From the NCBI RefSeq assembly GCF_014145225.1, contig NZ_JABVCQ010000022.1, positions 1-58,041 of the forward strand: 58,041 bases of DNA. The letters run 5' to 3'. The notes below the pieces were generated by a model. The model was not told the DNA's origin. It saw only the letters and a list, made by a program, of their open reading frames with translations, and did not search any database. This document shows, piece by piece, positions 38,601 through 47,634 of this stretch (position 1 is the first letter of the stretch; every line of letters starts with the position of its first letter). A program made the translations under genes and the position numbers. The stretch comes from Thiospirillum jenense (lineage in GTDB: Bacteria > Pseudomonadota > Gammaproteobacteria > Chromatiales > Chromatiaceae).

Positions 38601-39325
38601 GGTTATTGGCGGGTAGTCAGGGGTTGCTCGACAGCGAGCGCGTGGTGGCGGATTTGCCTAAGTTGTATCAAACCTGGCGGCAGGCGGTGCAGACTTGGCC
38701 GCAGCCGCTGCCCTCGCGCACGATTCGACTGGTGGTGGAGTTGCCAATCATGGCCGAGGGCAGCGCGCCGGTGGTGGTGCTGGAGGATAGTTTGACGGGG
38801 CTGTATGACGGTAAGCACGGCGTCGGGCAGATTCTGTTAAATGCTAGTCATCTGGTGAAAAATAAGCAGTATCGCTGGCGTCACGCGGTGCGGCCGTGGT
38901 TGCTGCATTTGGCCGCGCAGCTGGGTGGTGAGCCGGTGACGACGCAGTTGTTGACGCCGGCGGGTGAGAAGCGGTTTGAACCACTGCCGGCGGACGCGGC
39001 GGCGGCGCAGTTGCAGGCGGTGTTGGCTGACTGGTGGACGGGAATGCACGAGCCGCTGCCGGTGACGGTCAACAGTGCGATGGGCTGGTTGCGCGCTGGT
39101 GATACGCCGCCACTGCCGATCACGCCGACGGCGGATGTTGAATTGTTCGCCGCAACTCAGGCGTGGAAATGGGCGAGTAGTGGTTTTGACGCCGACGCAA
39201 AAACTGACTCGTATCTGGTGCGCTGCTATCCTAATTGGTTGGGTCTGTGGTCAGATGGCCACTTTGCAACCTGGGCAGCGCGGTTGTATGCGCCGCTGTT
39301 GCGGTATTTTCCTGATTCCACCTGA
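35633..39325 (+). CDS. recC: Exodeoxyribonuclease V gamma chain (RecC)
   Basis: RecC scans for Chi sites in RecBCD, the double-strand end repair machine. 1230 residues against 1122 in E. coli. The N-terminus FMLIQSNRLENLRWLMIEWL, the QSNGIAQWLKLALA segment, RRVIVFGLSSLPRQTLEVL and the C-terminal FRQLIEFLRCPPSALVTQRL match the family. recB and recD normally lie next to recC but are absent here; hemA follows instead. Confidence 0.93.
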   Translation: MQDLTTGFMLIQSNRLENLRWLMIEWLKRHPLAPLENDVILVQSNGIAQWLKLALAARPRDDDSGGCGIAAALKLQLPAQFIWHAYRAVLGALDTLSPFDKTPLTWRLYHLLTDLPALQQRLMATATDIAPLTSFIHHHTADDTARRRYQLAERLADLYDQYQIYRADWLDHWQRGEDVIILANGTRQPLGNEHRWQPLLWRCLIDEINNDPQLELPPNAPPCHRFSRAQIHTAFIQQIKQYTPATRPMDLPRRVIVFGLSSLPRQTLEVLHAIKQLTQVLLFVHNPSQHYWGDIIEGRDLFRFHYRRIQARKVPVEINENELHLHGQPLLAAWGKQGRDYIRLLDEYDQPDEYRPQFNADDLKIDWFESPGQACLLHQLQDDILQLRPLHERQALNSTVDPATDHSLQFLIAHSPQREIEILHDQLLATFEEYANSAAQSSNQTNPAPNATAMNPLHPRDILVMVPNIEIYAPHIEAVFGRFAFDDPRYLPFHITDQTQRHRNPLLIALESLLKLPQSRFAVSELFDLLDIPAVRERFAITDNDLPRLHQWIDGANIRWGLNAAQRQQVSLDPNARRAADLAGQHTWEFGLNRLLLGMAVGDQGAWQGIEPYPSIGGLEAALLGHLAQLLDTLENYWTLLQQPATPAEWAARLTQLVDDCFVATSDADETALRRVQQALTDWLEQCQLGGSHADQMPVTVVREALLSALDEPTLSQRFLAGAVNFATLMPMRAIPFRQIWLLGMNDGDYPRKRPPLDFDLMAQAYRPGDRSRREDDRYLFLEALLSARERLVISWVGRDIRDNSERPPSVLVGQLRDHLAAGWRLVTDPVPFTPDSPRPPSAALLEALTTVHPLQPFSRQYFDPHRPPPLFTYTHEWRQIHAPSPPITAPAAAIQFPPWHPSHTVTFRQLIEFLRCPPSALVTQRLQIAKPEEMRAVRDVEPFEIDGLANWQMQDDVLTSLFTHQREWTPEQFDQQLQRSIIKFQAQGRLLAGSQGLLDSERVVADLPKLYQTWRQAVQTWPQPLPSRTIRLVVELPIMAEGSAPVVVLEDSLTGLYDGKHGVGQILLNASHLVKNKQYRWRHAVRPWLLHLAAQLGGEPVTTQLLTPAGEKRFEPLPADAAAAQLQAVLADWWTGMHEPLPVTVNSAMGWLRAGDTPPLPITPTADVELFAATQAWKWASSGFDADAKTDSYLVRCYPNWLGLWSDGHFATWAARLYAPLLRYFPDST

Positions 39326-39338
39326 GCGCTGAATTGAA

Positions 39339-39364
39339 CGTTCTTAACGCCGGCGCGTGGGAAC
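39339..39364. repeat. Dispersed palindrome (REP-like), decayed copy 2
   Basis: The right arm GCGTGGGAAC is intact but the left reads CGTTCTTAACGC. It sits between recC and hemA, both on the plus strand. Confidence 0.55.
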
Positions 39365-39435
39365 AATCAAAAACTTTAACTGACAATTCACTTCACCAAT
39401 CCACTCCACAACCAACCCAACGATCTTTTGCGCGT

Positions 39436-40713
39436 ATGACGCTACTCACACTTGGCTTAAATCACAAAACCGCCCCGGTTGACATCCGCGAACGTCTGGC
39501 ATTCGGCCCGACGGTGATAGTCGCGGCGCTGCGCAGTTTGCTTGAACAAACACCAGCCGACGAGGCAGTCATCCTCTCCACCTGCAATCGCACCGAGCTG
39601 TACTGCTCGCTGACCGACAGTCACGCCGAGAGCGTGGTGCGCGACTGGCTGGCGCGGTTTCACGGCGTGGACCCGCAAATGGTCGCGCCGCATTTGTACG
39701 TTCATCAGGAACGCGCCGCGGTGCATCACCTGCTGCGCGTGGCCAGCGGGCTGGACTCGATGGTACTGGGCGAGCCGCAAATCTTGGGGCAGGTCAAGGC
39801 GGCGTTTCAAACTGCCAGCGACAGCGCCACGACGGGACGCTTGCTCGGGCGGCTGTTTCAACACTGTTTCGCCGTCGCCAAACAGGTGCGCACCGACACC
39901 GCGATTGGCAACAGCCCCGTGTCCGTCGCCTTCGCCGCCGTCAGTTTAGCGCGGCAGATTTTTAGCGATCTGAGTTCGCAAACGGCGCTGCTGATCGGCG
40001 CGGGTGAGACGATTGAACTGGCGGCGCGGCATCTGCACCAGCACGGCATTGGGCGGATCATCGTCGCCAATCGCACCGTTGAACGTGCGCACCTCGTGGC
40101 GGAACAATTCGGGGGTTACGCCATCTCGTTGACTGAACTCAGTAATCACCTGCCCGACGCGGACATCGTGGTCTCGTCCACCGCCAGTCCGCTGCCGATT
40201 TTGGGCAAGGGCGCAGTCGAGCGGGCGTTAAAAATCCGCAAACATCGCCCGATGTTCATGGTTGACATCGCCGTGCCGCGTGACATCGAACCCGAGGTCG
40301 CGCAATTGGACGACGTGTATTTGTACACGGTGGATGATTTGCAGGGCGTGGTGGAAGAAGGGATGCGCTCGCGTCATCAAGCCGCGCAACAGGCGTTAGA
40401 AATCATCGAGTTACACACCGACGAGTTCATGGGCTGGCTGCGCTCGCTGGACGCGGTGACGTTAATTCAGGATTACCGCACCCGCTCTGAGTCCATCCGC
40501 GACGAGGTGCTGGAGCGGGCGTTAAAACAATTGTCTGCGGGTAAACCAGCCGCGGAAGTGCTGGGGCAATTGGCGCACACCCTGACCAATAAATTGCTGC
40601 ATACCCCGAGTGTGCGCTTGCGTCGCGCCGGGCGGGAAGGTCAAGCCGAGTTGCTCGAAGCCGCCAATGAATTATTCCAACTCGGTCAAGACCTTGAGCG
40701 CAGTAGCCGATGA
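39436..40713 (+). CDS. hemA: Glutamyl-tRNA reductase
   Basis: First enzyme of the C5 route to tetrapyrroles. 425 residues with [16 protein letters not shown] at the start, the catalytic Cys in [10 protein letters not shown], the specificity segment [17 protein letters not shown], and the NADPH domain [17 protein letters not shown]. The ATG at 39436 is the family start; the frame is open to a TTG at 39334 inside the palindrome region. It overlaps prfA by 4 nt. Confidence 0.97.
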   Translation: MTLLTLGLNHKTAPVDIRERLAFGPTVIVAALRSLLEQTPADEAVILSTCNRTELYCSLTDSHAESVVRDWLARFHGVDPQMVAPHLYVHQERAAVHHLLRVASGLDSMVLGEPQILGQVKAAFQTASDSATTGRLLGRLFQHCFAVAKQVRTDTAIGNSPVSVAFAAVSLARQIFSDLSSQTALLIGAGETIELAARHLHQHGIGRIIVANRTVERAHLVAEQFGGYAISLTELSNHLPDADIVVSSTASPLPILGKGAVERALKIRKHRPMFMVDIAVPRDIEPEVAQLDDVYLYTVDDLQGVVEEGMRSRHQAAQQALEIIELHTDEFMGWLRSLDAVTLIQDYRTRSESIRDEVLERALKQLSAGKPAAEVLGQLAHTLTNKLLHTPSVRLRRAGREGQAELLEAANELFQLGQDLERSSR

Positions 40714-41798
40714 ACCCGTCTATTCGCGGCAAACTTGAACGTCTGGCCGACCGCTTTGCCGACATCACCGCCCTGCTGGCTGAACCGGAGGTGCAGGGCA
40801 ATCAAAATCAATACCGCGATCTGAGTCGGGAGTACGCGCAACTGGAGCCGGTGGTGCAGTGTTACCAGCAATATTTGACGCTGGAACAGAGTACGACCGC
40901 AGCCGAGGCGCTGTTGGCGGATCCCGAATTGGCGGACTTGGCGCGGGATGAATTGGCCGAGGCCGAGCGCCAGCGTGAGTTGCTCGAACCGGAACTCAAA
41001 CGCCTGCTGCTGCCACCGGATCCGAATGACCAGCGCAACATTTTTTTGGAAGTGCGCGCTGGCACTGGCGGGGCGGAGGCGGCGTTGTTTGCGGCTGATC
41101 TGGCGCGGATGTATTTGCGCTTTGCCGAGCAGCAAGGGTGGCGGCACGAGTTGATGAGCGCCAGCGACGGCGAGTTGGGCGGGTACAAGGAAATCGTGCT
41201 GCGTATCAGTGGGCAGGCGGTGTATTCGCAGTTGAAATTTGAAGCGGGTACGCACCGCGTCCAGCGCGTGCCAGAAACGGAGGCGCAGGGGCGGGTGCAT
41301 ACGTCCGCGTGCACGGTGGCGATTTTGCCCGAGGTCGAAGCGGTGGAGGAAATTCCGATTGCAGCCAGTGATTTGCGCGTGGATACCTACCGCGCCTCGG
41401 GGGCGGGCGGGCAGCACATCAATAAAACGGATTCCGCCGTGCGCTTGACGCACTTGCCGACCGGCGTGGTGGTGGAGTGTCAGGATGAGCGCTCGCAGCA
41501 TAAAAATCGGGCGCGGGCGATGTCGCTGCTGCAAGCGCGGTTGCTCGCGGCGGCGCAGTCAGCTCAGGCGGCCGAGCAGAGTCAATCGCGGCGATTGCAG
41601 GTCGGCAGTGGTGATCGCTCTGAACGGATTCGGACGTATAATTTCCCGCAGAATCGTTTAACCGATCACCGCATCAATTTAACGCTGTACAAATTGGATG
41701 AGATCATGCTGGGTCATTTATTGCAGGTGATTGAACCGCTGCGCCAAGAAGATCAGGCCGATCAATTAACCGCGCTCATGTCTGCCGAGTCTTATTAA
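40710..41798 (+). CDS. prfA: Peptide chain release factor 1
   Basis: Reads UAA and UAG stops. 362 residues. The codon-recognition tripeptide is in [14 protein letters not shown] (PET, in the PxT position), and [18 protein letters not shown] holds the GGQ that triggers hydrolysis. hemA-prfA is a conserved pair. prmC, which methylates the GGQ glutamine and commonly follows, is replaced here by rlmI. Confidence 0.97.
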   Translation: MNPSIRGKLERLADRFADITALLAEPEVQGNQNQYRDLSREYAQLEPVVQCYQQYLTLEQSTTAAEALLADPELADLARDELAEAERQRELLEPELKRLLLPPDPNDQRNIFLEVRAGTGGAEAALFAADLARMYLRFAEQQGWRHELMSASDGELGGYKEIVLRISGQAVYSQLKFEAGTHRVQRVPETEAQGRVHTSACTVAILPEVEAVEEIPIAASDLRVDTYRASGAGGQHINKTDSAVRLTHLPTGVVVECQDERSQHKNRARAMSLLQARLLAAAQSAQAAEQSQSRRLQVGSGDRSERIRTYNFPQNRLTDHRINLTLYKLDEIMLGHLLQVIEPLRQEDQADQLTALMSAESY

Positions 41799-43001
41799 AT
41801 GCAACATTCCGCCGCGCCATTGCGATTAAAAAAAGATCAAGAGCGCCGGTTATTAGCCGGTCATTGCTGGGTGTATAGCAATGAAGTCGATACCGCCGCC
41901 ACGCCTTTGTCAGGTTTTGAACCGGGGCAGACGGCGGAAATCATCAGCGCGCAGGGGCGGTGGTTAGCGCACGGCTACGTCAATCCCAACGCGCTGATCT
42001 GCGCCCGCGTGGTCAGTGATCAGCGCGCCCACCCGTTCAATTCCGCGCTGGTGCTGGCGCGGTTACACGCCGCGCTGGCGTTGCGCAACCGCTTGTATTC
42101 CCAACCATTTTATCGGCTGGTGTACGGCGAAAGTGACGGGTTGCCGGGACTGGTGGTGGATCGCTACGGTGATCTGCTGGCAGTGCAACTTGGCACGGCG
42201 GGCATGGAGCGCGAGCGCGACTGGATTTTGACCGCGCTGGAGCAGGTTATCCGCCCGCGTCACATCGTGTTGCGCAACGATGCCTCCTGCCGCGCTATCG
42301 AATGCCTGCCGCAGACCATCGAGTGGGTGCTGGGCAGTGACCCGGGCAGTGTTGAATTGACCGAAGGCGCGGTGCGCTATCAAGTGCTACCCAGTAGCGG
42401 GCAAAAGACGGGTTGGTTTTACGATCAAGCTGACAATCGCCGCTATTTGACGCGATTTGGCACGGCGGCGCGGGTGTTAGACGTGTTTTGCTACCTCGGC
42501 GCGTGGGGATTGCAGGCCGCGGCGAATGGCGCAAAACAGGTGATTTGCGTGGACAGTTCCGCCGCCGCGCTGGGGCAGGTCGAACAAATTGCACAGGACA
42601 ATGGGGTTGCTGATCGGGTGGCAGTGCAGCGCGGCGATGCGTTTGATGTTTTGCGGCAATTGCGCGATCACCATGCGCAATTCGATTTGGTCATTCTTGA
42701 TCCGCCGGCGCTTATTAAACGGCGTAAAGATGAACACGAAGGATTGCAAGCCTATCAACGGTTAAATCAATTAGGGTTGCAATTGGTAGCACCGGGCGGG
42801 TTATTAGTCAGCTCTTCCTGTTCTTATCATTTAAGCCGCATGGAATTTGTGCGCACTGTGCAACACGCGGCGCGGCGGGCACATTGCACCGTTCAATTAT
42901 TGCACAGCGCCGGTCAGTCGCCCGATCATCCGATTCACCCGGCGATGCCCGAGACGGATTATTTGAAAACATTGGTATTTAGCGTTGTGCCGGGGCATTG
43001 A
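41799..43001 (+). CDS. rlmI: 23S rRNA m5C1962 methyltransferase
   Basis: 400 residues of the RlmI family. An N-terminal PUA domain (KKDQERRLLAGHCWVYSNEV) precedes an EEHEE segment and the SAM domain (LDVFCYLGAWGLQAAANGA). DLVILDPPALIKR carries the substrate loop and SSSCSYHL the catalytic cysteine. It begins at the base following the prfA stop. Confidence 0.94.
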   Translation: MQHSAAPLRLKKDQERRLLAGHCWVYSNEVDTAATPLSGFEPGQTAEIISAQGRWLAHGYVNPNALICARVVSDQRAHPFNSALVLARLHAALALRNRLYSQPFYRLVYGESDGLPGLVVDRYGDLLAVQLGTAGMERERDWILTALEQVIRPRHIVLRNDASCRAIECLPQTIEWVLGSDPGSVELTEGAVRYQVLPSSGQKTGWFYDQADNRRYLTRFGTAARVLDVFCYLGAWGLQAAANGAKQVICVDSSAAALGQVEQIAQDNGVADRVAVQRGDAFDVLRQLRDHHAQFDLVILDPPALIKRRKDEHEGLQAYQRLNQLGLQLVAPGGLLVSSSCSYHLSRMEFVRTVQHAARRAHCTVQLLHSAGQSPDHPIHPAMPETDYLKTLVFSVVPGH

Positions 43002-43028
43002 TATTAAATCAACTCAAGGTGGCGTCAA

Positions 43029-43466
43029 ATGAATCCACAACTCCAACGTCCGACCAGCGCCTTTATTGGCACATCGTGGGCGGCGCTGTTCATTGGCGCG
43101 GTTGTTTATTTGATTGGACTATGGAATGCCACGATGCCGCTCAATGAAAAGGGCTATTATTTTGTGCTGCTGATGTATGGATTATTTGCCGCTGTTTCAT
43201 TACAAAAATCGGTGCGCGACCGCTTGGAAGGCATTGCCGTCACCAGTTTATATTACGGTTTGTGCTGGTTATCACTCGGCATGTCTATTCTATTACTTGC
43301 CGTCGGCCTTTGGAATGCCGCCCTCAATGCCAGTGAAAAAGGCTTTTATGCAATGGCATTTTTGTTGAGTTTATTTGGTGCAATTGCCGTGCAAAAGAAT
43401 GTGCGCGATCTGGCGCTCTTTGATGCGGCTGCACCAAATAAACACGATGTGGTTAATGAAGATTAA
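43029..43466 (+). CDS. YiaA/YiaB family inner membrane protein
   Basis: 145 residues with four membrane helices in two similar halves: AVYLIGLWNATMPLNEKGYY in the first half, VGLWNAALNASEKGFYAMAF in the second. This is the YiaAB duplication. Function unknown. AAGG stands before the ATG, 27 nt after rlmI. Confidence 0.9.
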   Translation: MNPQLQRPTSAFIGTSWAALFIGAVVYLIGLWNATMPLNEKGYYFVLLMYGLFAAVSLQKSVRDRLEGIAVTSLYYGLCWLSLGMSILLLAVGLWNAALNASEKGFYAMAFLLSLFGAIAVQKNVRDLALFDAAAPNKHDVVNED

Positions 43467-43519
43467 AGCAGAAGTGACGCAGTTTAGATTCTAACAGATT
43501 GATTTTTCAAGGAAGAGTG

Positions 43520-43545
43520 CGTTCCCACATTAGAACGCGGGAACG
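43520..43545. repeat. Dispersed palindrome (REP-like), copy 3
   Basis: CGTTCCCAC and CGCGGGAACG face each other. It lies between the convergent ends of the YiaA/B gene and the helicase. Confidence 0.75.
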
Positions 43546-43570
43546 ATCAACAGCGTGACTCCTGTAGGTT

Positions 43571-46285
43571 TTATATGTCAGTCCAATTAGAGATAAACAG
43601 GTGACGCAATGCGGTAAGAGACTTTGGCAATAAATGATCGCAAGTAATTCCCAAATACGTTGCAGCGCGTGTCGTACCCACATATAAATACTTATCAAAG
43701 AGTTTTGACTGCAAAGATGCAAGACGATCAATACCAACAAAAAAGACCGCTTCAAACTCAAGCCCTTTAATATATTGAACATCGAATACTCGAACGTCCG
43801 TATCTTGCCCTCTGGTCTGACCTTTTGGACAGGCAATAGCTCTAATATTGACTTCCTCTAATACGCTATTTAAATCACGCGCAACTGTTTCAACTTCTTG
43901 TTCATCACAAACAAGCACCGCAATAGAAGGTAATTTTTTAACCAGTTTTTCAATTTCTTGGATGCGTGATGCTAACCACTTTATCACTGAGTTATTGATA
44001 GTATTTTCCAGTAGTACAGGCGAAACACAATCATTATTCACATCTTTAGGCAGCACTACATCCTGATCTTTTCCATCAAAGGCCAAAACAATTGATCGGG
44101 CTAATTGATTAAGCTGACTGCTGTGCCGATACGCGATTTTAATTTTTTTAATGTCAATTTTTCTGTTGGTATTAGAAAAAATCCAGTGCATCTCATCCTC
44201 AGATTGTGTACCCCAAGTGGTTAGGCGTTGATTAAAATCACCGCAAGCGAAAAAAGATTGTATCTGTGGACTTGAAAGATGCGCCATACAAGCAAGTTGT
44301 ATTGGAGAAAAATCGGTCGCTTCATCAACAAAAACCTGATGACGATAAATATCTCGCATTTTTTTTAAGTATGAAAACGCCGTTCGGTCAATATGCTTAT
44401 CAATATTGAAATCCCTTTGTCGTATAAAAAATTGATGAGCGCTCTTAAATATTGTCAGTAAGATCACATCCAATTCTAATGAATGCAAATCCGTTGAATT
44501 AAAACCACTCTTAAAATACCATTTGCCTTCCTGTTGCCGCTGCCGGCGAAAGGCATGATATTTTTTAGCTATATTAGACAGGATTGGATTTAGAAAACGT
44601 CGCGCACTTGATTGTATAATTAAGTTATTTCCTACAACCTGATAGGTTTTTTCACTCAACCCACGATTACCTAGCCATTGAATAATTTTAGCGTTACGAC
44701 TCTCTTTTCTCAAAGGACTTTGACTAACTAAAGCCTTTGCTTGTGCTTTCACTGCTTTTTTATAATCATTAAAGGCCTGTTTTTGCACATTAGCAGATTG
44801 CTGTAATTCTTCTTCGTCAATATCCTGATCGTCGCTGTCATCTTGATCATCACTGCTAGATAAGTGTTTAAGACTATCAATAAATACTGCTAATTCATTC
44901 AAAAAATTTCCATTGTGAAATTGTAATTCAGCCACGACATTTATTATTTTTTTATTTATATCTTTTCTGATGTCGTCTAAATGTTTTTGAATGAGCTGCC
45001 CTTCTAAAACAACTGTCACCCAACTATTTGGTGACATTTGATGCTTTACGGATTTAAGTGTTGATAATAATCGTTGTCCAACACCAGCAACTTTTTTATC
45101 AGAACTATTCGCCAATTTTTCAGCAGACAAATACAACTCGTCAAAAACAGTTACACGTTGCCATTCATAAAAATCTTCAAACCAACCAATCAAATTATCC
45201 AGCGCGGTATCGGTTAAAATAGCAACCGATTCTTTTAATACATATCCATCACCATTAAAACTGGATGTTTTTAAGATATTAAACTTATTTCTTGCCAAGT
45301 CTGATCTATAGTTATCCCAAGTTTTGACATGAGTATCCGGTGCTGGAACACGCTCCCGATTAAATGCTTCTTTAAGATACTGTTTTAACAACTCAGTAGG
45401 CGTGAACATCAACCAATTTTGGGCGTACGGAATTTCTGTTTTCACAGAATCAACAATAGTTTTCTCATCTTCGTCAAGATATTCTTCATCAACTTTTTGA
45501 CTAAGCCGCCGAATTAAAGTCGTTGTCTTACCTGTACCAGGCGAACCAAGAATTAATAACCGTTCATCGAGTGGCAATCGAAAAATTTCATCCTGATATT
45601 GATCGAGAATGGGCTGATCACGCAATTCCATTTTGTCAATAATGCTACGCCGAACGCCCTCAAAAATATTTTGCCTCAGCTGGTCTTCATCAGATAATCT
45701 TTCAATATCTTCTATTGCTTTATCTTCTAATGATTTAGAAGATTCGATCAGTTTTCTTAACGATTCTACGGTATAGCAGCCCCGTTCACCAAAATTTTCA
45801 CCATAGGCTTTTGTATTTTTTGAATCCCAGTTTTTGTTTTCTAAAACAGGGTCGAAAATAAATTTTTCAATAATTTCAAGTGTATTATTTCCAACATCAT
45901 GCTCATCACCGACTGCTAAAGATGCCAAACGTCCTATTGGAGATTGATAACTGGCGCAGTTTGAATCTTTTACAAATGGTGGAACGCCCCGACAAATATA
46001 ATAAGTTTTTCGCTCTCCGTTTTCGTTCACTCCAGTCACGCGAGCAAAAACTGGTTTATCGGCTAAACAACTATAGTTGGCTTGATTGACTGCACTGATA
46101 TTTGCGAGGTTGTTAACCGCATTTGAATTTGTCAACGTATTATTATGAACAAATGCTGTTTCATAATCGGATGAACGTGATTGTTTTAGTTTATCTTGAC
46201 AACTATCTGCGATAGTCTTAAAAACGGTAAGCGATTCGGTAGCAACCTGTTTTAGTGCGTGTGTTGTTTTTGTGTGCAAGTCCAT
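43571..46285 (-). CDS. Large UvrD/HelD-like SF1 helicase with GreA-like N-terminal motif
   Basis: 904 residues from the ATG at 46285, which has GGAG 6 nt upstream (an ATG at 46303 lacks one). Helicase motifs: Walker A LILGSPGTGKTTTLIRRLS (about 246), DEAT in HQVFVDEATDFSP (about 652), FACGDFNQRLTTWGT, and YVGTTRAATYLGI (about 868). Before the P-loop, about residues 90-130, TYYICRGVPPF and SPIGRLASLAVGDEHDV resemble the C-terminal domain of GreA/GreB. A 160-residue charged helical insert splits the core (SSSDDQDDSDDQDIDEEE). The gene is visibly more A+T-rich than its neighbours and looks acquired. The role is unknown: RNA-polymerase-linked helicase, repair or defence are options. Confidence 0.85.
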   Translation of the reverse strand: MDLHTKTTHALKQVATESLTVFKTIADSCQDKLKQSRSSDYETAFVHNNTLTNSNAVNNLANISAVNQANYSCLADKPVFARVTGVNENGERKTYYICRGVPPFVKDSNCASYQSPIGRLASLAVGDEHDVGNNTLEIIEKFIFDPVLENKNWDSKNTKAYGENFGERGCYTVESLRKLIESSKSLEDKAIEDIERLSDEDQLRQNIFEGVRRSIIDKMELRDQPILDQYQDEIFRLPLDERLLILGSPGTGKTTTLIRRLSQKVDEEYLDEDEKTIVDSVKTEIPYAQNWLMFTPTELLKQYLKEAFNRERVPAPDTHVKTWDNYRSDLARNKFNILKTSSFNGDGYVLKESVAILTDTALDNLIGWFEDFYEWQRVTVFDELYLSAEKLANSSDKKVAGVGQRLLSTLKSVKHQMSPNSWVTVVLEGQLIQKHLDDIRKDINKKIINVVAELQFHNGNFLNELAVFIDSLKHLSSSDDQDDSDDQDIDEEELQQSANVQKQAFNDYKKAVKAQAKALVSQSPLRKESRNAKIIQWLGNRGLSEKTYQVVGNNLIIQSSARRFLNPILSNIAKKYHAFRRQRQQEGKWYFKSGFNSTDLHSLELDVILLTIFKSAHQFFIRQRDFNIDKHIDRTAFSYLKKMRDIYRHQVFVDEATDFSPIQLACMAHLSSPQIQSFFACGDFNQRLTTWGTQSEDEMHWIFSNTNRKIDIKKIKIAYRHSSQLNQLARSIVLAFDGKDQDVVLPKDVNNDCVSPVLLENTINNSVIKWLASRIQEIEKLVKKLPSIAVLVCDEQEVETVARDLNSVLEEVNIRAIACPKGQTRGQDTDVRVFDVQYIKGLEFEAVFFVGIDRLASLQSKLFDKYLYVGTTRAATYLGITCDHLLPKSLTALRHLFISNWTDI

Positions 46286-46444
46286 ATAATGCTCCGTTAA
46301 CATATATGATCGGCACTGATATACTAATCATCTATTGTAGTAAGTGCAATACACTGACTAAAAAAACTATGCAAAAAAACACTGTCAAATCGGACTTTAA
46401 TCCCTTTACAGATCATTATGATCTCAACGATAAATCAGCACGCT

Positions 46445-46999
46445 TTATTCCCCGCGCAATTCCTCAATCACCCGTTGATGATTGGTATACACACAAATAT
46501 CAGCGGCAATTGCTAATGAACGCTCGACAATTTGACGCGCATCCAATTCGGTATTTTCCATTAACGCCCGCGCTGCTGCATGAGCAAATGAACCGCCCGA
46601 GCCAATTGCCATAATGCCCTGTTCGGGTTCAATCACATCACCATTCCCCGACAGAATTAACGACGCATTCAAATCCGCCACACACAACATCGCTTCTAAT
46701 CGCCGCAACATGCGATCTGTGCGCCAATCTTTTGCTAATTCCACTGCCGAGCGCACCAAATGCCCTTGATGCTTTTCTAATTGCGCTTCAAAGCGTTCAA
46801 ATAATGTAAACGCATCCGCCGTCGCACCCGCAAATCCCGCCAATACCCGTTCTTTGTATAAACGGCGTACTTTGCGTGCATTGCCTTTGACAATAGTTTG
46901 ACCTAATGAAACCTGCCCATCGCCACCAATGACAACGTGCTGGGCGCGGCGGACGGATAAAATGGTGGTGCCATGCAGTGCAATTGATGATGAAGGCAT
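46445..46999 (-). CDS. hslV: ATP-dependent protease subunit HslV
   Basis: Proteasome-like peptidase of the HslUV heat-shock protease. The mature N-terminal threonine lies in [30 protein letters not shown] and [19 protein letters not shown] are typical. GAGG precedes a double ATG; the second (46999) has the better spacing. The normal downstream partner hslU is missing; the helicase gene follows instead. Confidence 0.95.
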   Translation of the reverse strand: MPSSSIALHGTTILSVRRAQHVVIGGDGQVSLGQTIVKGNARKVRRLYKERVLAGFAGATADAFTLFERFEAQLEKHQGHLVRSAVELAKDWRTDRMLRRLEAMLCVADLNASLILSGNGDVIEPEQGIMAIGSGGSFAHAAARALMENTELDARQIVERSLAIAADICVYTNHQRVIEELRGE

Positions 47000-47013
47000 C
47001 ATAACCTCGCAAG

Positions 47014-47580
47014 TTAATTAATAAGATAAGGGGGTGGGCGGGTGATAAACCACGCTGTCTCAATGACGATATTCCAATTCGCCACCTCGGCATAATGGCG
47101 CAGCAATTCTAATAAACAATGCAATTCAGGGCGTTGCAGTGTTAATATCAACACTTCATCGCTTGCCGTGTGAAAATGCAAATGAAACGCCGTCGCTTCT
47201 ATTTGCACTTGCAAACTGCTAATTAATGGTATAGAGGGATTATTCGGGGCGGGAGATGATTGCGTAGTCATTGCCGACGCCGCGGGTGTTGTGATTGACG
47301 GCGGTGGATTGAAATGGCGATTAGTTGTGACCGCGCTCAGATGTTCTAATAACACCACATCCGCCCGCGCTTCGGTCGGTGCCCGCATTGCTAATGCACT
47401 CGAATCCATTAACAAGGTGGCAAAAGCGTTAATTAACCGTTCAGTTAAACGGCGGGTGAGCGCCACCGTGCGCAATTGACCGTGCGGCGCATGAGCCATT
47501 AATAACAGACGGTCTTCAACTTGATCGAAATAACAACTGAGCTGTTGCGTAATAAACCGGTTTTCAATCCTCGGCGTCAT
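47014..47580 (-). CDS. Hypothetical protein upstream of hslV
   Basis: 188 residues from ATG 47580 (a GTG at 47595 is also open); not recognised. No signal peptide or membrane helix. The N-terminal half ([38 protein letters not shown]) and the C-terminal half ([35 protein letters not shown]) look folded and are joined by a Pro/Ser/Thr-rich linker. It lies between the type I secretion adaptor and hslV on the same strand, 14 nt before hslV. Confidence 0.7.
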   Translation of the reverse strand: MTPRIENRFITQQLSCYFDQVEDRLLLMAHAPHGQLRTVALTRRLTERLINAFATLLMDSSALAMRAPTEARADVVLLEHLSAVTTNRHFNPPPSITTPAASAMTTQSSPAPNNPSIPLISSLQVQIEATAFHLHFHTASDEVLILTLQRPELHCLLELLRHYAEVANWNIVIETAWFITRPPPYLIN

Positions 47581-47634
47581 AACCACTGCACTCACGCATT
47601 CATCCTAATCAGTATTGAATGGGGAAATAACGCC

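Noticed and set aside
46255-46614. 119-residue plus-strand ORF across the hslV 3' end
   Set aside because: Most of it is hslV read backwards.
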